The notes: generated from the sequence alone by a model not told the origin. A DNA stretch of 64,000 bases from Amycolatopsis eburnea (GCF_003937945.1 NZ_RSEC01000032.1:310001-374000), one strand, 5' to 3'. Positions 7,681 through 16,862 are shown, counted from the first letter of the stretch. Translations and numbers: made by a program.

Positions 7681-8733
7681 ATGGCGATCACGCTCGCCCA
7701 GGCGAAGGTCAACGTCCAGGACGACGTGACCTTCGCCGTCATCGACGAACTGCGCCGTTACTCGTGGCTGCTCGACCAGATCGTGTTCGACGACGTCGTG
7801 AACCCGACCGGCGGCAGCACGCTGACCTACGGCTACACGCGGCTGATCACCGCGGCCGCGGCCGCGTTCCGCGCGATCAACAGCGAGTACGTGGCCGGCC
7901 AGGCGACCCGGCAGCGGTTCACCAGCGACCTCAAGCCCCTCGGCGGCACGTTCAACATCGACCGCGTGCTCGCCGCGCTCGGCGAGGCGGCCACCAACGA
8001 GGTCACGTTCCAGCTGCAGCAGCTGGTCATCGCCATCAAGGTGAAGTTCCAGACGGAGCTGATCCTCGGCGACACCGCCGTCGACGCCAACGGCTTCGAC
8101 GGCCTGTCCAAGGCGCTGGCCGGCTCCTCGACCGAGTACGTCCCGAACAGCGCGACCACGCACTACGCGGACTGGTCGCCGGCAACGATCAACTCGGTCG
8201 ACAAGGCCAACGACGCCCTGGACATCCTGGACGAGTTCCTCTCGACGATCCACCCGTCGCACACCGGCGGCGGCCTGGGCGGCCCGGACGACGTCCCGCC
8301 GGGCACGAAGGGCATCCTCGGCAACACCGCGTCCATCACCCGCGTGCGCAGCCTCGCGCGGCGCGCGGGCATGTACACCAACACCAAGGACGACCTCGGC
8401 CGCATGGTCGAGCGGTACGGCCCGTGGGTGCTGGTCGACATCGGCGACAGGATGGACGGCTCCGCGCCGATCATCCCGATCGAGACCCGGGACGCGGACG
8501 GCGCCGGCGCGGGCGGCAACATCCCCAACCTCACCGACCTCTACGCCGTGAGCTTCGGCCTGGACGCCTTCCACGGCGCCTCGGTCGCGAACTCGCAGCT
8601 GGTCCGCACGTGGATGCCCGACTTCGAGCACGCCGGCGCGGTCAAGACCGGCGAGGCCGAGATGGGCCCGGTCACGATGGTCCTCAAGAACTCCAAGACC
8701 TGCGGCGTGCTCCGCAACGTGAAGATCCGGTGA
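7681..8733 (+). CDS. Major capsid protein
   Basis: 350 residues from ATG 7681 with an AAGGAG ribosome site. An N-terminal arm ('MAITLAQAKVNVQDDVTFAV') leads into an E-loop-like region and an HK97-type fold by pattern: 'QTELILGD' spine helix, then mixed alpha/beta with a final 'VVTM/VLKN'-like strand region. Size and position between scaffold and connectors fit. It polymerises as the icosahedral shell. HK97 fold is assumed from the family, not proven by a motif. Confidence 0.88.
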   Translation: MAITLAQAKVNVQDDVTFAVIDELRRYSWLLDQIVFDDVVNPTGGSTLTYGYTRLITAAAAAFRAINSEYVAGQATRQRFTSDLKPLGGTFNIDRVLAALGEAATNEVTFQLQQLVIAIKVKFQTELILGDTAVDANGFDGLSKALAGSSTEYVPNSATTHYADWSPATINSVDKANDALDILDEFLSTIHPSHTGGGLGGPDDVPPGTKGILGNTASITRVRSLARRAGMYTNTKDDLGRMVERYGPWVLVDIGDRMDGSAPIIPIETRDADGAGAGGNIPNLTDLYAVSFGLDAFHGASVANSQLVRTWMPDFEHAGAVKTGEAEMGPVTMVLKNSKTCGVLRNVKIR

Positions 8734-8738
8734 CCGCG

Positions 8739-9065
8739 ATGACGTGGAAGATCACCACCACCCAGGTCAAGGACTTCACCGGCACGGTCGTCGGCGTGGC
8801 GTTCGCCAAGGGCGAGGCCACCACGGACGACCCCGCGGCCCTCCGGTACTTCCGGACCCGCCCGGACGGCTACGACGTCCAGGTCGTCGACGAGGGCCAG
8901 GCGCCCGCCGAGCCGCCCGCGCCCCCGGCCGAACCGCCAACGCCGGCCGAACCGCCGACACCAGCCGAGCCCGAGCCGACGCCGGCCGAGCCGGTCAAAC
9001 CCGAGCAGAAGCCGGCCACCCGCAAGCCGGCCGCGCCGAAGCCCGCCGACGGCACGGCGAAGTGA
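8739..9065 (+). CDS. Capsid-associated protein with Pro/Ala-rich tail
   Basis: 108 residues from ATG 8739; a GTG at 8730 that overlaps the capsid stop is an alternative. The first 45 residues look like a small beta fold ('TWKITTTQVKDFTGTVVGVA'). The remainder is a low-complexity tail of repeated Ala-Glu-Pro units and Lys-Pro-Ala. It lies directly after the major capsid gene, where decoration or head-fibre proteins are common. Function is unproven. Confidence 0.7.
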   Translation: MTWKITTTQVKDFTGTVVGVAFAKGEATTDDPAALRYFRTRPDGYDVQVVDEGQAPAEPPAPPAEPPTPAEPPTPAEPEPTPAEPVKPEQKPATRKPAAPKPADGTAK

Positions 9066-9131
9066 CCGCGGGCCCGGCCGGCACGGGAGACCCGGCCGGG
9101 CCCGCTTCCCCACCGACAAGGAGGTGAAACC

Positions 9132-9566
9132 GTGGTACTCGTCTACGCCACCCGCGACGAACTCGTCGCCTACGCGCCCGCGAACCTGAAGGCCCGCGTG
9201 CCGGACGAGCCGGAGGCGACACGGCTGCTCACCTCCGCCTCGCAGGTGATCCGCCGGGCGACGAAGACGGCGATCTACGACACCGACGCCCAGAACTACC
9301 CGTCCGACGTGGACATCCGGCAGGCGTTCCGCGACGCCACGTGCGCGCAGGCGCTGTGGTGGACGGAGACCGGCGACGAGACCGGCGTGGCCGGGCAGTT
9401 CCAGTCGATGTCCATCGGCTCCGTGTCGCTCTCTCGTGGCTCGGCGAGCGGCGCCGCGGCGGCCGGCGGGCAGCAGCTGGCGCCGAAGGCCGAGACCGAA
9501 CTGCGCGACGCCGGCGTCCTCGCCGGGTCGATCGTGCAGACCTACCCGTGGGAGGGCTGGTTCTGA
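9132..9566 (+). CDS. Head-tail adaptor (gp6-like connector)
   Basis: 144 residues from GTG 9132 behind AAGGAGGTGA. The N-terminal helices ('ATRDELVAYAPANLKARVPD', then 'ATRLLTSASQVIRRATK') and the C-terminal 'ETELRDAGVLAG' segment follow the pattern of head-tail connector adaptors, which form the ring below the portal. It is the first of four overlapping connector genes (9132-10646). Identification is by order, size and helical layout. Confidence 0.78.
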   Translation: MVLVYATRDELVAYAPANLKARVPDEPEATRLLTSASQVIRRATKTAIYDTDAQNYPSDVDIRQAFRDATCAQALWWTETGDETGVAGQFQSMSIGSVSLSRGSASGAAAAGGQQLAPKAETELRDAGVLAGSIVQTYPWEGWF

Positions 9567-9874
9567 TGCTCCCGGCCATCCTGCTCCAGCACACCGTGAC
9601 CATCGAGCCGTTCCAGGGCAACGGCGCCAACGGGCCGGTGTACGGGGCGCCCGTCGTGGTGCCGTGCTTCCGGGACGACAAGCGGCGGCTCGTCCGCGGC
9701 GCGAACGGCAGCCAGGTCGTGTCGGAGTCCACTGTGTACTGCCAGCCCGGCACCGTCGCGCCCCCGGAGTCCCGGATCGACCTCGGTACCCGCGTCGCGA
9801 CCGTGATCACCTCGGCCGACCGCGACGGCGGCACCCTGCCGGTCCCCTCGCACGTGGAGGTGAACTGCACGTGA
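9566..9874 (+). CDS. Head closure / stopper protein
   Basis: 102 residues. ATG 9566 uses the last base of the preceding stop, so translation is coupled. The chain is beta-rich ('QHTVTIEPFQGNGANGPVYG', then 'TRVATVITSADRDG'), as in stoppers that plug the portal channel until the tail docks. It is the second gene of the four-gene connector set. Support is order and fold type; no catalytic motif is expected. Confidence 0.72.
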   Translation: MLPAILLQHTVTIEPFQGNGANGPVYGAPVVVPCFRDDKRRLVRGANGSQVVSESTVYCQPGTVAPPESRIDLGTRVATVITSADRDGGTLPVPSHVEVNCT

Positions 9875-10215
9875 GCATCCGCGCAGCGGTGAACTGGAAC
9901 GGCGACCAGGTCGACGAGCGCGCCGAAGCCGCAGCCGAACTCGGTCTCCTGCTCGGCGCCGAGCACGTGCTGCAGGCCTCTCGCGCGGTCGTCCCGCTCG
10001 AGGAAGGCACGCTCGAACGCTCCGGCACGGCGACGCAGGAGGGGCTGACGGCGGCGGTGTCGTACGACACGGTGTACGCCCGGTACCAGCACGAGCGGCT
10101 CGACCTGCGCCACGCCAACGGCCGCACCGCGAAGTACCTCGAGGGCCCGCTGAACGCCGAGCGCGAGACGGTCGGCGAGATTATCGCGGCCGAGCTGCGG
10201 AGGGCCCTCGAATGA
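9871..10215 (+). CDS. HK97 gp10-like tail-neck protein
   Basis: 114 residues from GTG 9871, overlapping the previous stop by four bases. The pattern 'LQASRAVVPLEEGTLERSGT' followed by 'VSYDTVYARYQHERLD' is characteristic of the gp10-like or minor capsid family that sits at the head-tail neck; the aromatic 'YARYQHE' motif is especially common. It is followed, with a four-base overlap, by the tail terminator. Confidence 0.8.
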   Translation: MSIRAAVNWNGDQVDERAEAAAELGLLLGAEHVLQASRAVVPLEEGTLERSGTATQEGLTAAVSYDTVYARYQHERLDLRHANGRTAKYLEGPLNAERETVGEIIAAELRRALE

Positions 10216-10646
10216 CCTTCTCCGAAGACCTGCTCAAGGGCCTGGCCGCGTTCCTCGACGCGGCCGGCGTCGGAACGTACCGCGGCGACGGCTCGGCCTA
10301 CCTGCCGAGCGAGACGGCGATCGTGTTCGCCGCGATGCCGTCCAGCCCCGACCGGGCGATCGTGCTGTCGGACTACCCGGTCGCCGACGACGCGTCCCTG
10401 TCGGACTCGGTCGTCGGGATGCAGGTCCGCTGCCGGGGCGGCGCCGACCCGAACGACGTCAAGCACGTCGCCGACGCCGTTTTCGACGTCCTGCACGGCA
10501 AGTACGCCTTCGACCTCGGCCCGGTGCACGTCGTCGAGGCGCTGCGCCGCTCCGGTGTCCCGCTCGGTCGCGACGACAGCAACCGGTGGGAGCACAGCGA
10601 CAACTACTACCTGACCGTCCACAGGCCCTCGGCCAACCGCACCTAG
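10212..10646 (+). CDS. Tail terminator protein
   Basis: 144 residues from ATG 10212, overlapping the neck gene by four bases. The alpha/beta order (N-terminal helix 'EDLLKGLAAFLDAAG', then strands around 'VVGMQVRCRGG', a helix 'DVKHVADAVFDVLHG' and a late strand 'DNYYLTVHR') matches minor capsid gp17-like tail terminators, which cap the tube and join it to the head. Order just before the major tail protein supports this. Confidence 0.78.
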   Translation: MTFSEDLLKGLAAFLDAAGVGTYRGDGSAYLPSETAIVFAAMPSSPDRAIVLSDYPVADDASLSDSVVGMQVRCRGGADPNDVKHVADAVFDVLHGKYAFDLGPVHVVEALRRSGVPLGRDDSNRWEHSDNYYLTVHRPSANRT

Positions 10647-10656
10647 GAGAACGACC

Positions 10657-11430
10657 ATGCCTGTTCCCAACCGAGTCCCGCTCGGTGCCTCGACCACCGC
10701 CCGGAAGTGGTACCTCGACGTCGACACGAACTTCAGCACCGTGTCCCCGAACTGGGTCGGCGTGTTCGGCATCACGGAATTCCAGCCGAAGTCCGACCCG
10801 ACCATGCAGGACGACTCCGACTACGACGCGCGCGGCTACGGTTCGGAGACCAAGACCGCGGAGAAGTGGTCCCTGGTGATGAAGGTCGCCCGCAAGGTCA
10901 CCGTCGCGGACGCCACCGTGTACGACGCGGGCCAGGAGTACCTGCGCTTGCGCGCGATCGGCAAGATGGGCCCCGACAACAGCGTGCACGTCCGCTGGTA
11001 CGAAATGACGCCCAACGGGCCGCGCGTCGAGGCCTACGACGGCATCGCGTCGGTCACCTGGTCGCCGGACGGCGGCAAGATGTCCGATCTGGACATCGTG
11101 TCGGTGACCCTCGGTGGCCAGGGCGCGCAGAACGCGATCACGCACCCGAACACCGGCGCCGTGATCCCGGTCATCACCGGCCTGACGCCGGCGGGCGGGC
11201 TCGCCGCGGGCGGCAACCTGCTCCGCATCCAGGGCACCAACTTCACCGGCGTCACCGGCGCGACCGGCGTCAAGGTGGGCGGCACCAACGCCACCAGCTA
11301 CGACCTGATCTCCGACGGCCTCATCGAGGCCATCGTCCCGGCGCACGCCGCCGGGCAGGTCGACGTCGTCGTCACCAACGCGGCCGGCGCCTCGGCGGCC
11401 ACCGCCACGACGAAGTACACCTACAGCTGA
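10657..11430 (+). CDS. Major tail tube protein with C-terminal IPT/TIG domain
   Basis: 257 residues from ATG 10657. Residues 1-165 form the beta-rich tube subunit. Residues about 170-257 are an immunoglobulin-like IPT/TIG domain: 'ITGLTPAGGLAAGGNLLRIQ', 'GTNFTG', 'VVVTNAAGASA'. Added Ig-like domains on tail tubes project outward and may touch cell-surface sugars; the tube itself works without them in other phages. The next gene begins on the last base of its stop codon. Confidence 0.9.
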   Translation: MPVPNRVPLGASTTARKWYLDVDTNFSTVSPNWVGVFGITEFQPKSDPTMQDDSDYDARGYGSETKTAEKWSLVMKVARKVTVADATVYDAGQEYLRLRAIGKMGPDNSVHVRWYEMTPNGPRVEAYDGIASVTWSPDGGKMSDLDIVSVTLGGQGAQNAITHPNTGAVIPVITGLTPAGGLAAGGNLLRIQGTNFTGVTGATGVKVGGTNATSYDLISDGLIEAIVPAHAAGQVDVVVTNAAGASAATATTKYTYS

Positions 11431-11933
11431 TGGCCCTCAAGGACCTCACCGAGTACCTCCAGGACGACGTCCTGGAGGTCAAGGTGTCGGGCAAGGCGCA
11501 TCCGGACGGCAAGACCTACCGGATCGCCGAGCCCGACGCCCACACCGGCCTCTACCTGATGGCGCTGGCCCAAACCGCCACCAGGGCCGCCTCCGGCGCC
11601 GAAGTGACCGCGGACGAGCTGGCCAGCCTCCAGTTCGAAGGCGGCCGCGAGGTCGACCTCACGCGGATGGTGCTCGGCGACGTCTACGACGAGCTGTGCA
11701 CCGATCAGGTGCCGTTGCGCAAGATCGCCGGGGTAACGCAGTACGCCTTCGTGCACTTCACGATGGGCGAGACGGTCGCGGAACAGCTGCTGCCGTCGGG
11801 GGAAGCCCAAGCCCCGAACCGGAACGCACGCCGGAAGGCGTCACGGGGCGGGGCGACGTCGACGACGCAACGGGGCTCCACCGCTGGTACGACCTCACCC
11901 CGGAAGCCCAAGCGAAAGCCGAAGGCAACGTAG
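11430..11933 (+). CDS. Tail assembly chaperone, short (gpG-like) product
   Basis: 167 residues from ATG 11430. The N-terminus ('LKDLTEYLQDDVLEVKVSGK') and helical core are typical of gpG-type chaperones that coat the tape measure while the tail tube grows. The last 40 residues, after the predicted slippery site near 11798, are very basic and low complexity, as expected for frame that is read only when no shift occurs. The longer frameshift product is given separately. Confidence 0.8.
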   Translation: MALKDLTEYLQDDVLEVKVSGKAHPDGKTYRIAEPDAHTGLYLMALAQTATRAASGAEVTADELASLQFEGGREVDLTRMVLGDVYDELCTDQVPLRKIAGVTQYAFVHFTMGETVAEQLLPSGEAQAPNRNARRKASRGGATSTTQRGSTAGTTSPRKPKRKPKAT

Positions 11934-12148
11934 GCCCGACCTGGATCGAGCTGCTCACCCACTGGGCGCTCGTCGAGGCGGACCTGCACGAGCTGTACGG
12001 CGTTGACGCTGGGGACCTGGCCCTGATGAAGGCCAGGCCCTGGCGATGGCTCCGCGTCCGCATCCAGGGCCTGCTCCAGTCCCCCGACACCCGCGTACAC
12101 CGGGTGTTCTTCCCCCCGCCCCCACCGCCTGACCCCCGAAGGAGGTAG
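11430..12148 (+). CDS. Tail assembly chaperone, long product by -1 frameshift (gpGT-like)
   Basis: A second open frame (about 11700-12148) in the -1 phase overlaps the end of the short chaperone and encodes a plausible protein with 'TGLHRWYDLTPEAQAK' and 'WIELLTHWALVEADLHELYG', but has no start of its own. A slip back by one at GGGGGAA (11798-11804, zero frame G-GGG-GAA) joins the two into 239 residues. This G/GT arrangement is conserved in siphoviruses between tail tube and tape measure. The shift itself is inferred; it has not been measured. Confidence 0.75.
11798..11804 (+). promoter_or_regulatory. Candidate -1 ribosomal slippery site
   Basis: Heptamer GGGGGAA in phase G-GGG-GAA with the short chaperone frame. 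It lies inside the overlap with the downstream -1 frame, and the spacing keeps both frames open. Gly tRNA can re-pair perfectly after slipping; the second codon re-pairs less well, so the efficiency may be low, as is usual for this gene pair. Confidence 0.6.
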
Positions 12149-12153
12149 CCGCC

Positions 12154-14760
12154 TTGCCGCTCAACATCGGCGAACTGGTCGCCTACCTCAAGATGGAGAA
12201 GGACGCCAGCTGGGATCGGGCGAAGACGTCCGCGAAGAGCGACCTCGAGGACATCGCCGACGAAGCCGAGCGCTCCGGCAAGAAGATCGACAAGTCCACG
12301 AAGGACGCGGCCAAGAACGTCGAGAAGAACTTCAACGGCATGGCCTTCGGCGGGCTCAGCGTCGGCCTGCCCGCCGCGGCGGCTGTCGGCGCGGCCGGCG
12401 TCGCCGCGGCGCTCACGATCGCCACCGCCGCGTTCGTCGGCGTGGGGCTCGGCGCAGCGCTGGAAAGCCGGAAGGTCTCCGACGCCTGGAGCACCACCTC
12501 CAACCACATCACCGACCAGACCAACCAGATGTCCACCGTCCTCGAGGACGGTCTGGTCGGCGCGGCGGGGGACGTCGACGCTGCGTTCTCGCGGATGGCG
12601 CCCCGGATCCAGCAGGGCATGAAGGACGCCGCTCCCGCCGTGCGGGAGCTGGTCGGCGCAGCCACCGACCTCGCCGAGGAAGCGCTCCCCGGCGTCGAGG
12701 TGGCCGCGCGCAACGCTCTCCCGCAGATCAAGGGAATCCGTGACTTCGCCGGGCAGGCCGGCGCCGGCGTCTCGGACATGTTCATCGCGATGTCCCGCGG
12801 CTCCGTGGACGCCGGCGCGGGAATGCGGCAGCTGGGCGGCATCACGCGGGACCTGCTTGGGTTCCTCGGCCAGCTGGTCACCAACCTGGCGGCCAACCAC
12901 AACGAGCTCGGCGTGCTGCATGGCGCGCTCAACCAGGTCGAGGACGCGCTGCTCGACGCGACCTCCTCCGGCTCCGGGCTGATCGGGTTCCTGCACGGCG
13001 CCGCGCAGGCGGGCTCCGGCACCATCGGAGTGCTCAGCGGGCTGGTGAGCATGCTGGCCGCGCTGCCCCCGCAGGTGACCCAGTTCGGTGGGTCCCTCGT
13101 GGCCACGAACATGATCCTGTCCAAGTTCGGTGTGGACGGGACGAAGGGCTTCGACGGGTTCATCGACAAGGTGAAGGCCGCCAAGGGCCCAGTCGAGACG
13201 CTGAAGGCCGCGGGCACCGGCCTGATCGAAGGCGCCTTCAACCCCGCCGCGATCGCCACCGTCGGCCTCTCGATCCTGCTGTCCGAGCTTGGCCGCCGCC
13301 AGCAGGAAGCCGCGCAGAAGGCCGCCGAGCACAAGGAAGCCGTTCGGCTGCTCGTCGACGCGCTGCGCCAGGACGCCGGCGTCGTCGGCGAGGCTTCCAA
13401 GGCCGCCGTCGCCAAGGGCTTGGCGGACAAGGAAGCTGCGAGCAACGCGGGTGCGCTCGGCATCAGCATGGCCACGGTGCAGGCCAGCGCTCTCGGCAAC
13501 TCCGTCGCGCTGGAGACCCTGAAGCACCACACCGATTTCATGATCGACGGCTGGGAGCGGTCCGGGCAGCTCACCGACGCGCAGGCCGAGGCGCTGAAGA
13601 AGAACACGACCTGGCTGCGCGAGAACGGCGGCGCGGCGAACACCGTCGTCAACGACTACGGCAACCTCACCGCCGAGCAGCAGAACGCGCTCCGCGCAGC
13701 CGAGAACCTCACCGGCGCGGTCGGCCAGCAGATCAAGGCCGCCCGGGACGCTCACGACACCTACATCGCCCAGGAGGAAGGGCTCACCGGGCTGTCGAAG
13801 GCGTACATCGAGGTCCGCGACCGCGCGCTGGAGGCGTACAACGCCACCCAGCAGCTGAACAACGCGCAACTCGGTCTCCGCGGGGCGGTGCTCACCACCC
13901 AGGAGGCAACCGAGAAGTACGACAAGGTCATGAAGGACCACACCGCCAGCACCCGCGACAAGGAGAAGGCGACACTCGACCTCGAGCGCGCGCAGCAGGC
14001 GGAGATCAACGCGGCCTACCAGCAGGGCGTCGCCGCGTCGAAGGCGACCACCGACACGGCCAAGCAGGCCGACGGGATGCGCGCGGCGAACGCCGAAGCG
14101 ATCAAGCTGGCGTCCAGCTTCAGCGGCCCGCTCCCGGCGAGCCTGCAGCAGACCATCTCCAAGATGACCGTCACCGAGGCACAGGCGCTCGGCCTGAAGG
14201 TGTCGATCAACAACGTCGGCCAGGCCGTGTACACGCTGCCCAACGGCAAGCAGATCGTGCTCACCGGCGACGCCTCGCAGGCGCTCGATGCGGCGTACGC
14301 CGTGCAGAAGGCGCTCGCTGACCTGCACAACAAGACGGTCTACGTGGACATCGTCCAGCGCGGCAAGTCCCCGACGGGGATCAGCCCGACCGGCGCGCCG
14401 GTCTACAGCGCCAGCGGCAACTACGTCGCCCGGTTCGCCTCCGGCGGGCTCTCCGCCACCGACAGCATGCAGCCGCTGTCCAGCTCGGTCGGCATGGTGG
14501 TGCCGCCGGGCACTGAGCGCGTGGTCGGTGACAACCAGCTCTACGACGAGCTGTACGCGCCGCTGAACGGGTCCGCGCGCACCCGCGACCTCATCACGGC
14601 GGGCGCCCGGCACGAGGGCATCGGGCTGGACGTCCCGGTGCCCGTGCCGGTCCAGCGCGACCGCGCGCTGGTCCAGATCGACCACTTCCACCCGCCGGCG
14701 AACGCCTCACCGTGGGACGTGGCCGAGGACCTCGACTGGATCTCTCGGACGGGGGGCTGA
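12154..14760 (+). CDS. Tape measure protein
   Basis: 868 residues, TTG start at 12154 behind AAGGAGG. It sets tail length and is ejected with DNA. A hydrophobic stretch lies at about residues 68-105 ('AAGVAAALTIATAAFVGVGL'), and long heptad-like helices fill most of the protein ('AAQKAAEHKEAVRLLVDALR' and others). The C-terminal 150 residues are more globular. At 868 residues the tail should be relatively short, about 130 nm by the rule of thumb of 0.15 nm per residue. Size and position after the chaperones make the call secure. Confidence 0.92.
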   Translation: MPLNIGELVAYLKMEKDASWDRAKTSAKSDLEDIADEAERSGKKIDKSTKDAAKNVEKNFNGMAFGGLSVGLPAAAAVGAAGVAAALTIATAAFVGVGLGAALESRKVSDAWSTTSNHITDQTNQMSTVLEDGLVGAAGDVDAAFSRMAPRIQQGMKDAAPAVRELVGAATDLAEEALPGVEVAARNALPQIKGIRDFAGQAGAGVSDMFIAMSRGSVDAGAGMRQLGGITRDLLGFLGQLVTNLAANHNELGVLHGALNQVEDALLDATSSGSGLIGFLHGAAQAGSGTIGVLSGLVSMLAALPPQVTQFGGSLVATNMILSKFGVDGTKGFDGFIDKVKAAKGPVETLKAAGTGLIEGAFNPAAIATVGLSILLSELGRRQQEAAQKAAEHKEAVRLLVDALRQDAGVVGEASKAAVAKGLADKEAASNAGALGISMATVQASALGNSVALETLKHHTDFMIDGWERSGQLTDAQAEALKKNTTWLRENGGAANTVVNDYGNLTAEQQNALRAAENLTGAVGQQIKAARDAHDTYIAQEEGLTGLSKAYIEVRDRALEAYNATQQLNNAQLGLRGAVLTTQEATEKYDKVMKDHTASTRDKEKATLDLERAQQAEINAAYQQGVAASKATTDTAKQADGMRAANAEAIKLASSFSGPLPASLQQTISKMTVTEAQALGLKVSINNVGQAVYTLPNGKQIVLTGDASQALDAAYAVQKALADLHNKTVYVDIVQRGKSPTGISPTGAPVYSASGNYVARFASGGLSATDSMQPLSSSVGMVVPPGTERVVGDNQLYDELYAPLNGSARTRDLITAGARHEGIGLDVPVPVPVQRDRALVQIDHFHPPANASPWDVAEDLDWISRTGG

Positions 14761-14761
14761 C

Positions 14762-15625
14762 GTGGCCGGCGAACTCATCACCCAGGACGGGCAGCTCCAG
14801 TGGCGCGGGCTGCTGCTCGGCGCCGGATCCGCCTACAAGCTCACCAACCTGGAGGGCTGGCTGGACCTGCCGGACATGCGCGACGGCGACGTGCCGTTCG
14901 ACAGCTACCACGGCAGCCAGCCCGGCCAGCTGCTCTCCGACCGTCGCACCGTGACCCTGTCCTTCACCATCAGCACCGACCCGGCCGGGTTCACCGCCGC
15001 GCAGAAGGCCCTCCGGGCCGCGACCGCGCCCAACGAGAACCCTGCCGAGGAGCCGCTGATCGTCCAGTGGGACGGGGTCAAGGCGATGGTCAACGCCCGC
15101 TGCGTCCGCCGCTCCATCCCGGTCCCGCGCAGCAACGGCACCGGCTACACCCAGGGCGCCATCCAGTGGCGGGCCACGAACCCGCGGCTGCTGCACCTGC
15201 CCCAGGTCGTCGCCGGGCCGGTGAGCCCGCCCGTCGCCGGCACCGGCGGCCTCATCTACCCGCTGGTCTACCCGCTGGTCTACGGGGCGGCGCAGTCCGG
15301 CGGCGAGCTGGTGCTGGAGAACGAAGGCAACGCACCAGCCCAGCCGGTCTTCCGGATCACCGGGCAGTGCACCGGGCCGACGATCACCAACCCCGACACC
15401 GGCCAGCAGCTGGAGTTCGACCCCGCCTACGTCCTCCCCGCCGGCCGAACCCTGTCGCTCACCCACGAGACCCGCTCGGTCCTGCTCGACGACGGCGTCT
15501 CGCGAAGCAACCAGCTCATCACGCGGCAGTGGTTCACGCTGCCCGTCGGGATCAGCCGCGTGCGCTTCACCTCCGCCGACGGCCAAGGGCTGCTCGAAGC
15601 CCTCTACTACTCCACTTCGATCTGA
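14762..15625 (+). CDS. Distal tail protein (Dit-like)
   Basis: 287 residues from GTG 14762, two bases after the tape measure stop. The N-terminal half has the strand-rich start of Dit proteins ('LEGWLDLPDMRDGDVPFDSY'), a central 'TVTLSFTISTDP' and a C-terminal beta-sandwich with 'GTGGLIYPLVYPLVYG'. Dit forms the hexameric hub at the tail tip that carries the baseplate and fibres. Order (tape measure, Dit, tip) is the main support. Confidence 0.8.
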   Translation: MAGELITQDGQLQWRGLLLGAGSAYKLTNLEGWLDLPDMRDGDVPFDSYHGSQPGQLLSDRRTVTLSFTISTDPAGFTAAQKALRAATAPNENPAEEPLIVQWDGVKAMVNARCVRRSIPVPRSNGTGYTQGAIQWRATNPRLLHLPQVVAGPVSPPVAGTGGLIYPLVYPLVYGAAQSGGELVLENEGNAPAQPVFRITGQCTGPTITNPDTGQQLEFDPAYVLPAGRTLSLTHETRSVLLDDGVSRSNQLITRQWFTLPVGISRVRFTSADGQGLLEALYYSTSI

Positions 15626-15635
15626 GAGGAATCCC

Positions 15636-16862
15636 ATGGCAGAGAGGCATTCCTCGGCCGTCCAGCAGGTCGCCGGGGTCGGTCAGCAGACCGTTGAAGA
15701 CGTCCGGCTCACCCAGAGCGCGCTCTGGACGCCGTCCGGGCTGATCACCTCCCGGCCGGGCATCATCCCGTCCGGCACCGCGGCCGCGCCCGGCAGCGTC
15801 CTCGCCACCTCGCCCACCCCGAACGGGTTCGTGCACGTCCAGCCCGGCCGGCTCGTCGTGCAGTCGGTCCGCGGCGGCGGCGTGTACGTGATGTGCCTGG
15901 ACGCGATCAAGGACATCAACATCCTCAGCACGAGCGCCGACCCATCGAACGCCCGTCGAGACCTGATCATCGCCCAGCAGAACGACGCCTACTTCGGTGA
16001 CGCGAACAGCGACATGGTCGTGCGCCAGGTCGTCGGCACCCCGTCCGGGGCCCCGGTCGACCCCGTCGTCACCGGCAGCCAGGACTACCTCGTTCTCGCG
16101 CGCGTGACCGTGCCCGCGGGCGCGACCACCATCACCACCGGCAACATCACCAACCTCGCCACCCAGCTCACCGTCGCCACCGGCGGACTCCTCCCCGTGG
16201 CCGACGTCACCGAGCGCGCCGCGATCGCCCAGCCCTACGACGGCATGGCGATCTACCGCCGCGACCTCGACTGGATCGAGACCTACGACGGCACCGCCTG
16301 GCGCGCGCCGATGTGGTGCCGCACCACCGCGCTCGCCAACATCACCAACCCGGTCACCGGGCAGATGGCACTGCTCACCACCGACAACTACGTCTACCGC
16401 TGGACCGGCTCCGCCTGGTCCCCGGTGTTCGCGGCCTCGAAGGTCGGCGGCGAGTGGACCGCGAACGCCAACCAGAGCATCACGGCCAACTCCGGCGCGA
16501 ACAAGCTGACCTTCGGCGGCGTCCGGATCCCCGCCAACGGCGTCACCCTCACCACCAGCAACACCGTCAACATCGCCGTCGACGGCAACTACTCGATCTA
16601 CGCCGCCGCGGGCGCCGCGTTCAACGCGGGCAACAACTTCGGCGTCGGCATCTACGGCACCGGCGGCGCCCCAGCCGCCGGCCAGTCCTGGTACGCCGCA
16701 CCGCACTTCGCCAGCGGGCAAACCGAAGCCGCCTGCTCCGCGACCCGGTTCTTCGCTGCGGGCACGCAGCTGTGCGCCTACCTGTACAACAACGGCAACG
16801 CGCTGACCCTGAACCCCACCACCGGGCGGGTCGCGGAGTTCGCCGTGTGGCGGGAGCTGTGA
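15636..16862 (+). CDS. Minor tail / baseplate protein with C1q-like C-terminus
   Basis: 408 residues from ATG 15636 with GAGAGGAA upstream. Residues 1-260 resemble actinophage baseplate proteins with a 'QPYDGMAIYRRDLDWIETYD' segment, a common phage motif ('typical of fibre-attachment domains'). Residues about 270-408 are a beta-sandwich with C1q/TNF-like strand repeats ('NTVNIAVDGNYSIYAAAGAA', 'VAEFAVWREL'), a fold often used for trimeric receptor binding. It overlaps the next start. A host-contact role is inferred. Confidence 0.72.
   Translation: MAERHSSAVQQVAGVGQQTVEDVRLTQSALWTPSGLITSRPGIIPSGTAAAPGSVLATSPTPNGFVHVQPGRLVVQSVRGGGVYVMCLDAIKDINILSTSADPSNARRDLIIAQQNDAYFGDANSDMVVRQVVGTPSGAPVDPVVTGSQDYLVLARVTVPAGATTITTGNITNLATQLTVATGGLLPVADVTERAAIAQPYDGMAIYRRDLDWIETYDGTAWRAPMWCRTTALANITNPVTGQMALLTTDNYVYRWTGSAWSPVFAASKVGGEWTANANQSITANSGANKLTFGGVRIPANGVTLTTSNTVNIAVDGNYSIYAAAGAAFNAGNNFGVGIYGTGGAPAAGQSWYAAPHFASGQTEAACSATRFFAAGTQLCAYLYNNGNALTLNPTTGRVAEFAVWREL

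Noticed and set aside
11758..14691. Very long minus-strand reading frame opposite the tape measure gene
   Set aside because: High-GC coding DNA commonly leaves an open frame on the other strand. The tape measure frame has the correct start, ribosome site, operon order and protein character.
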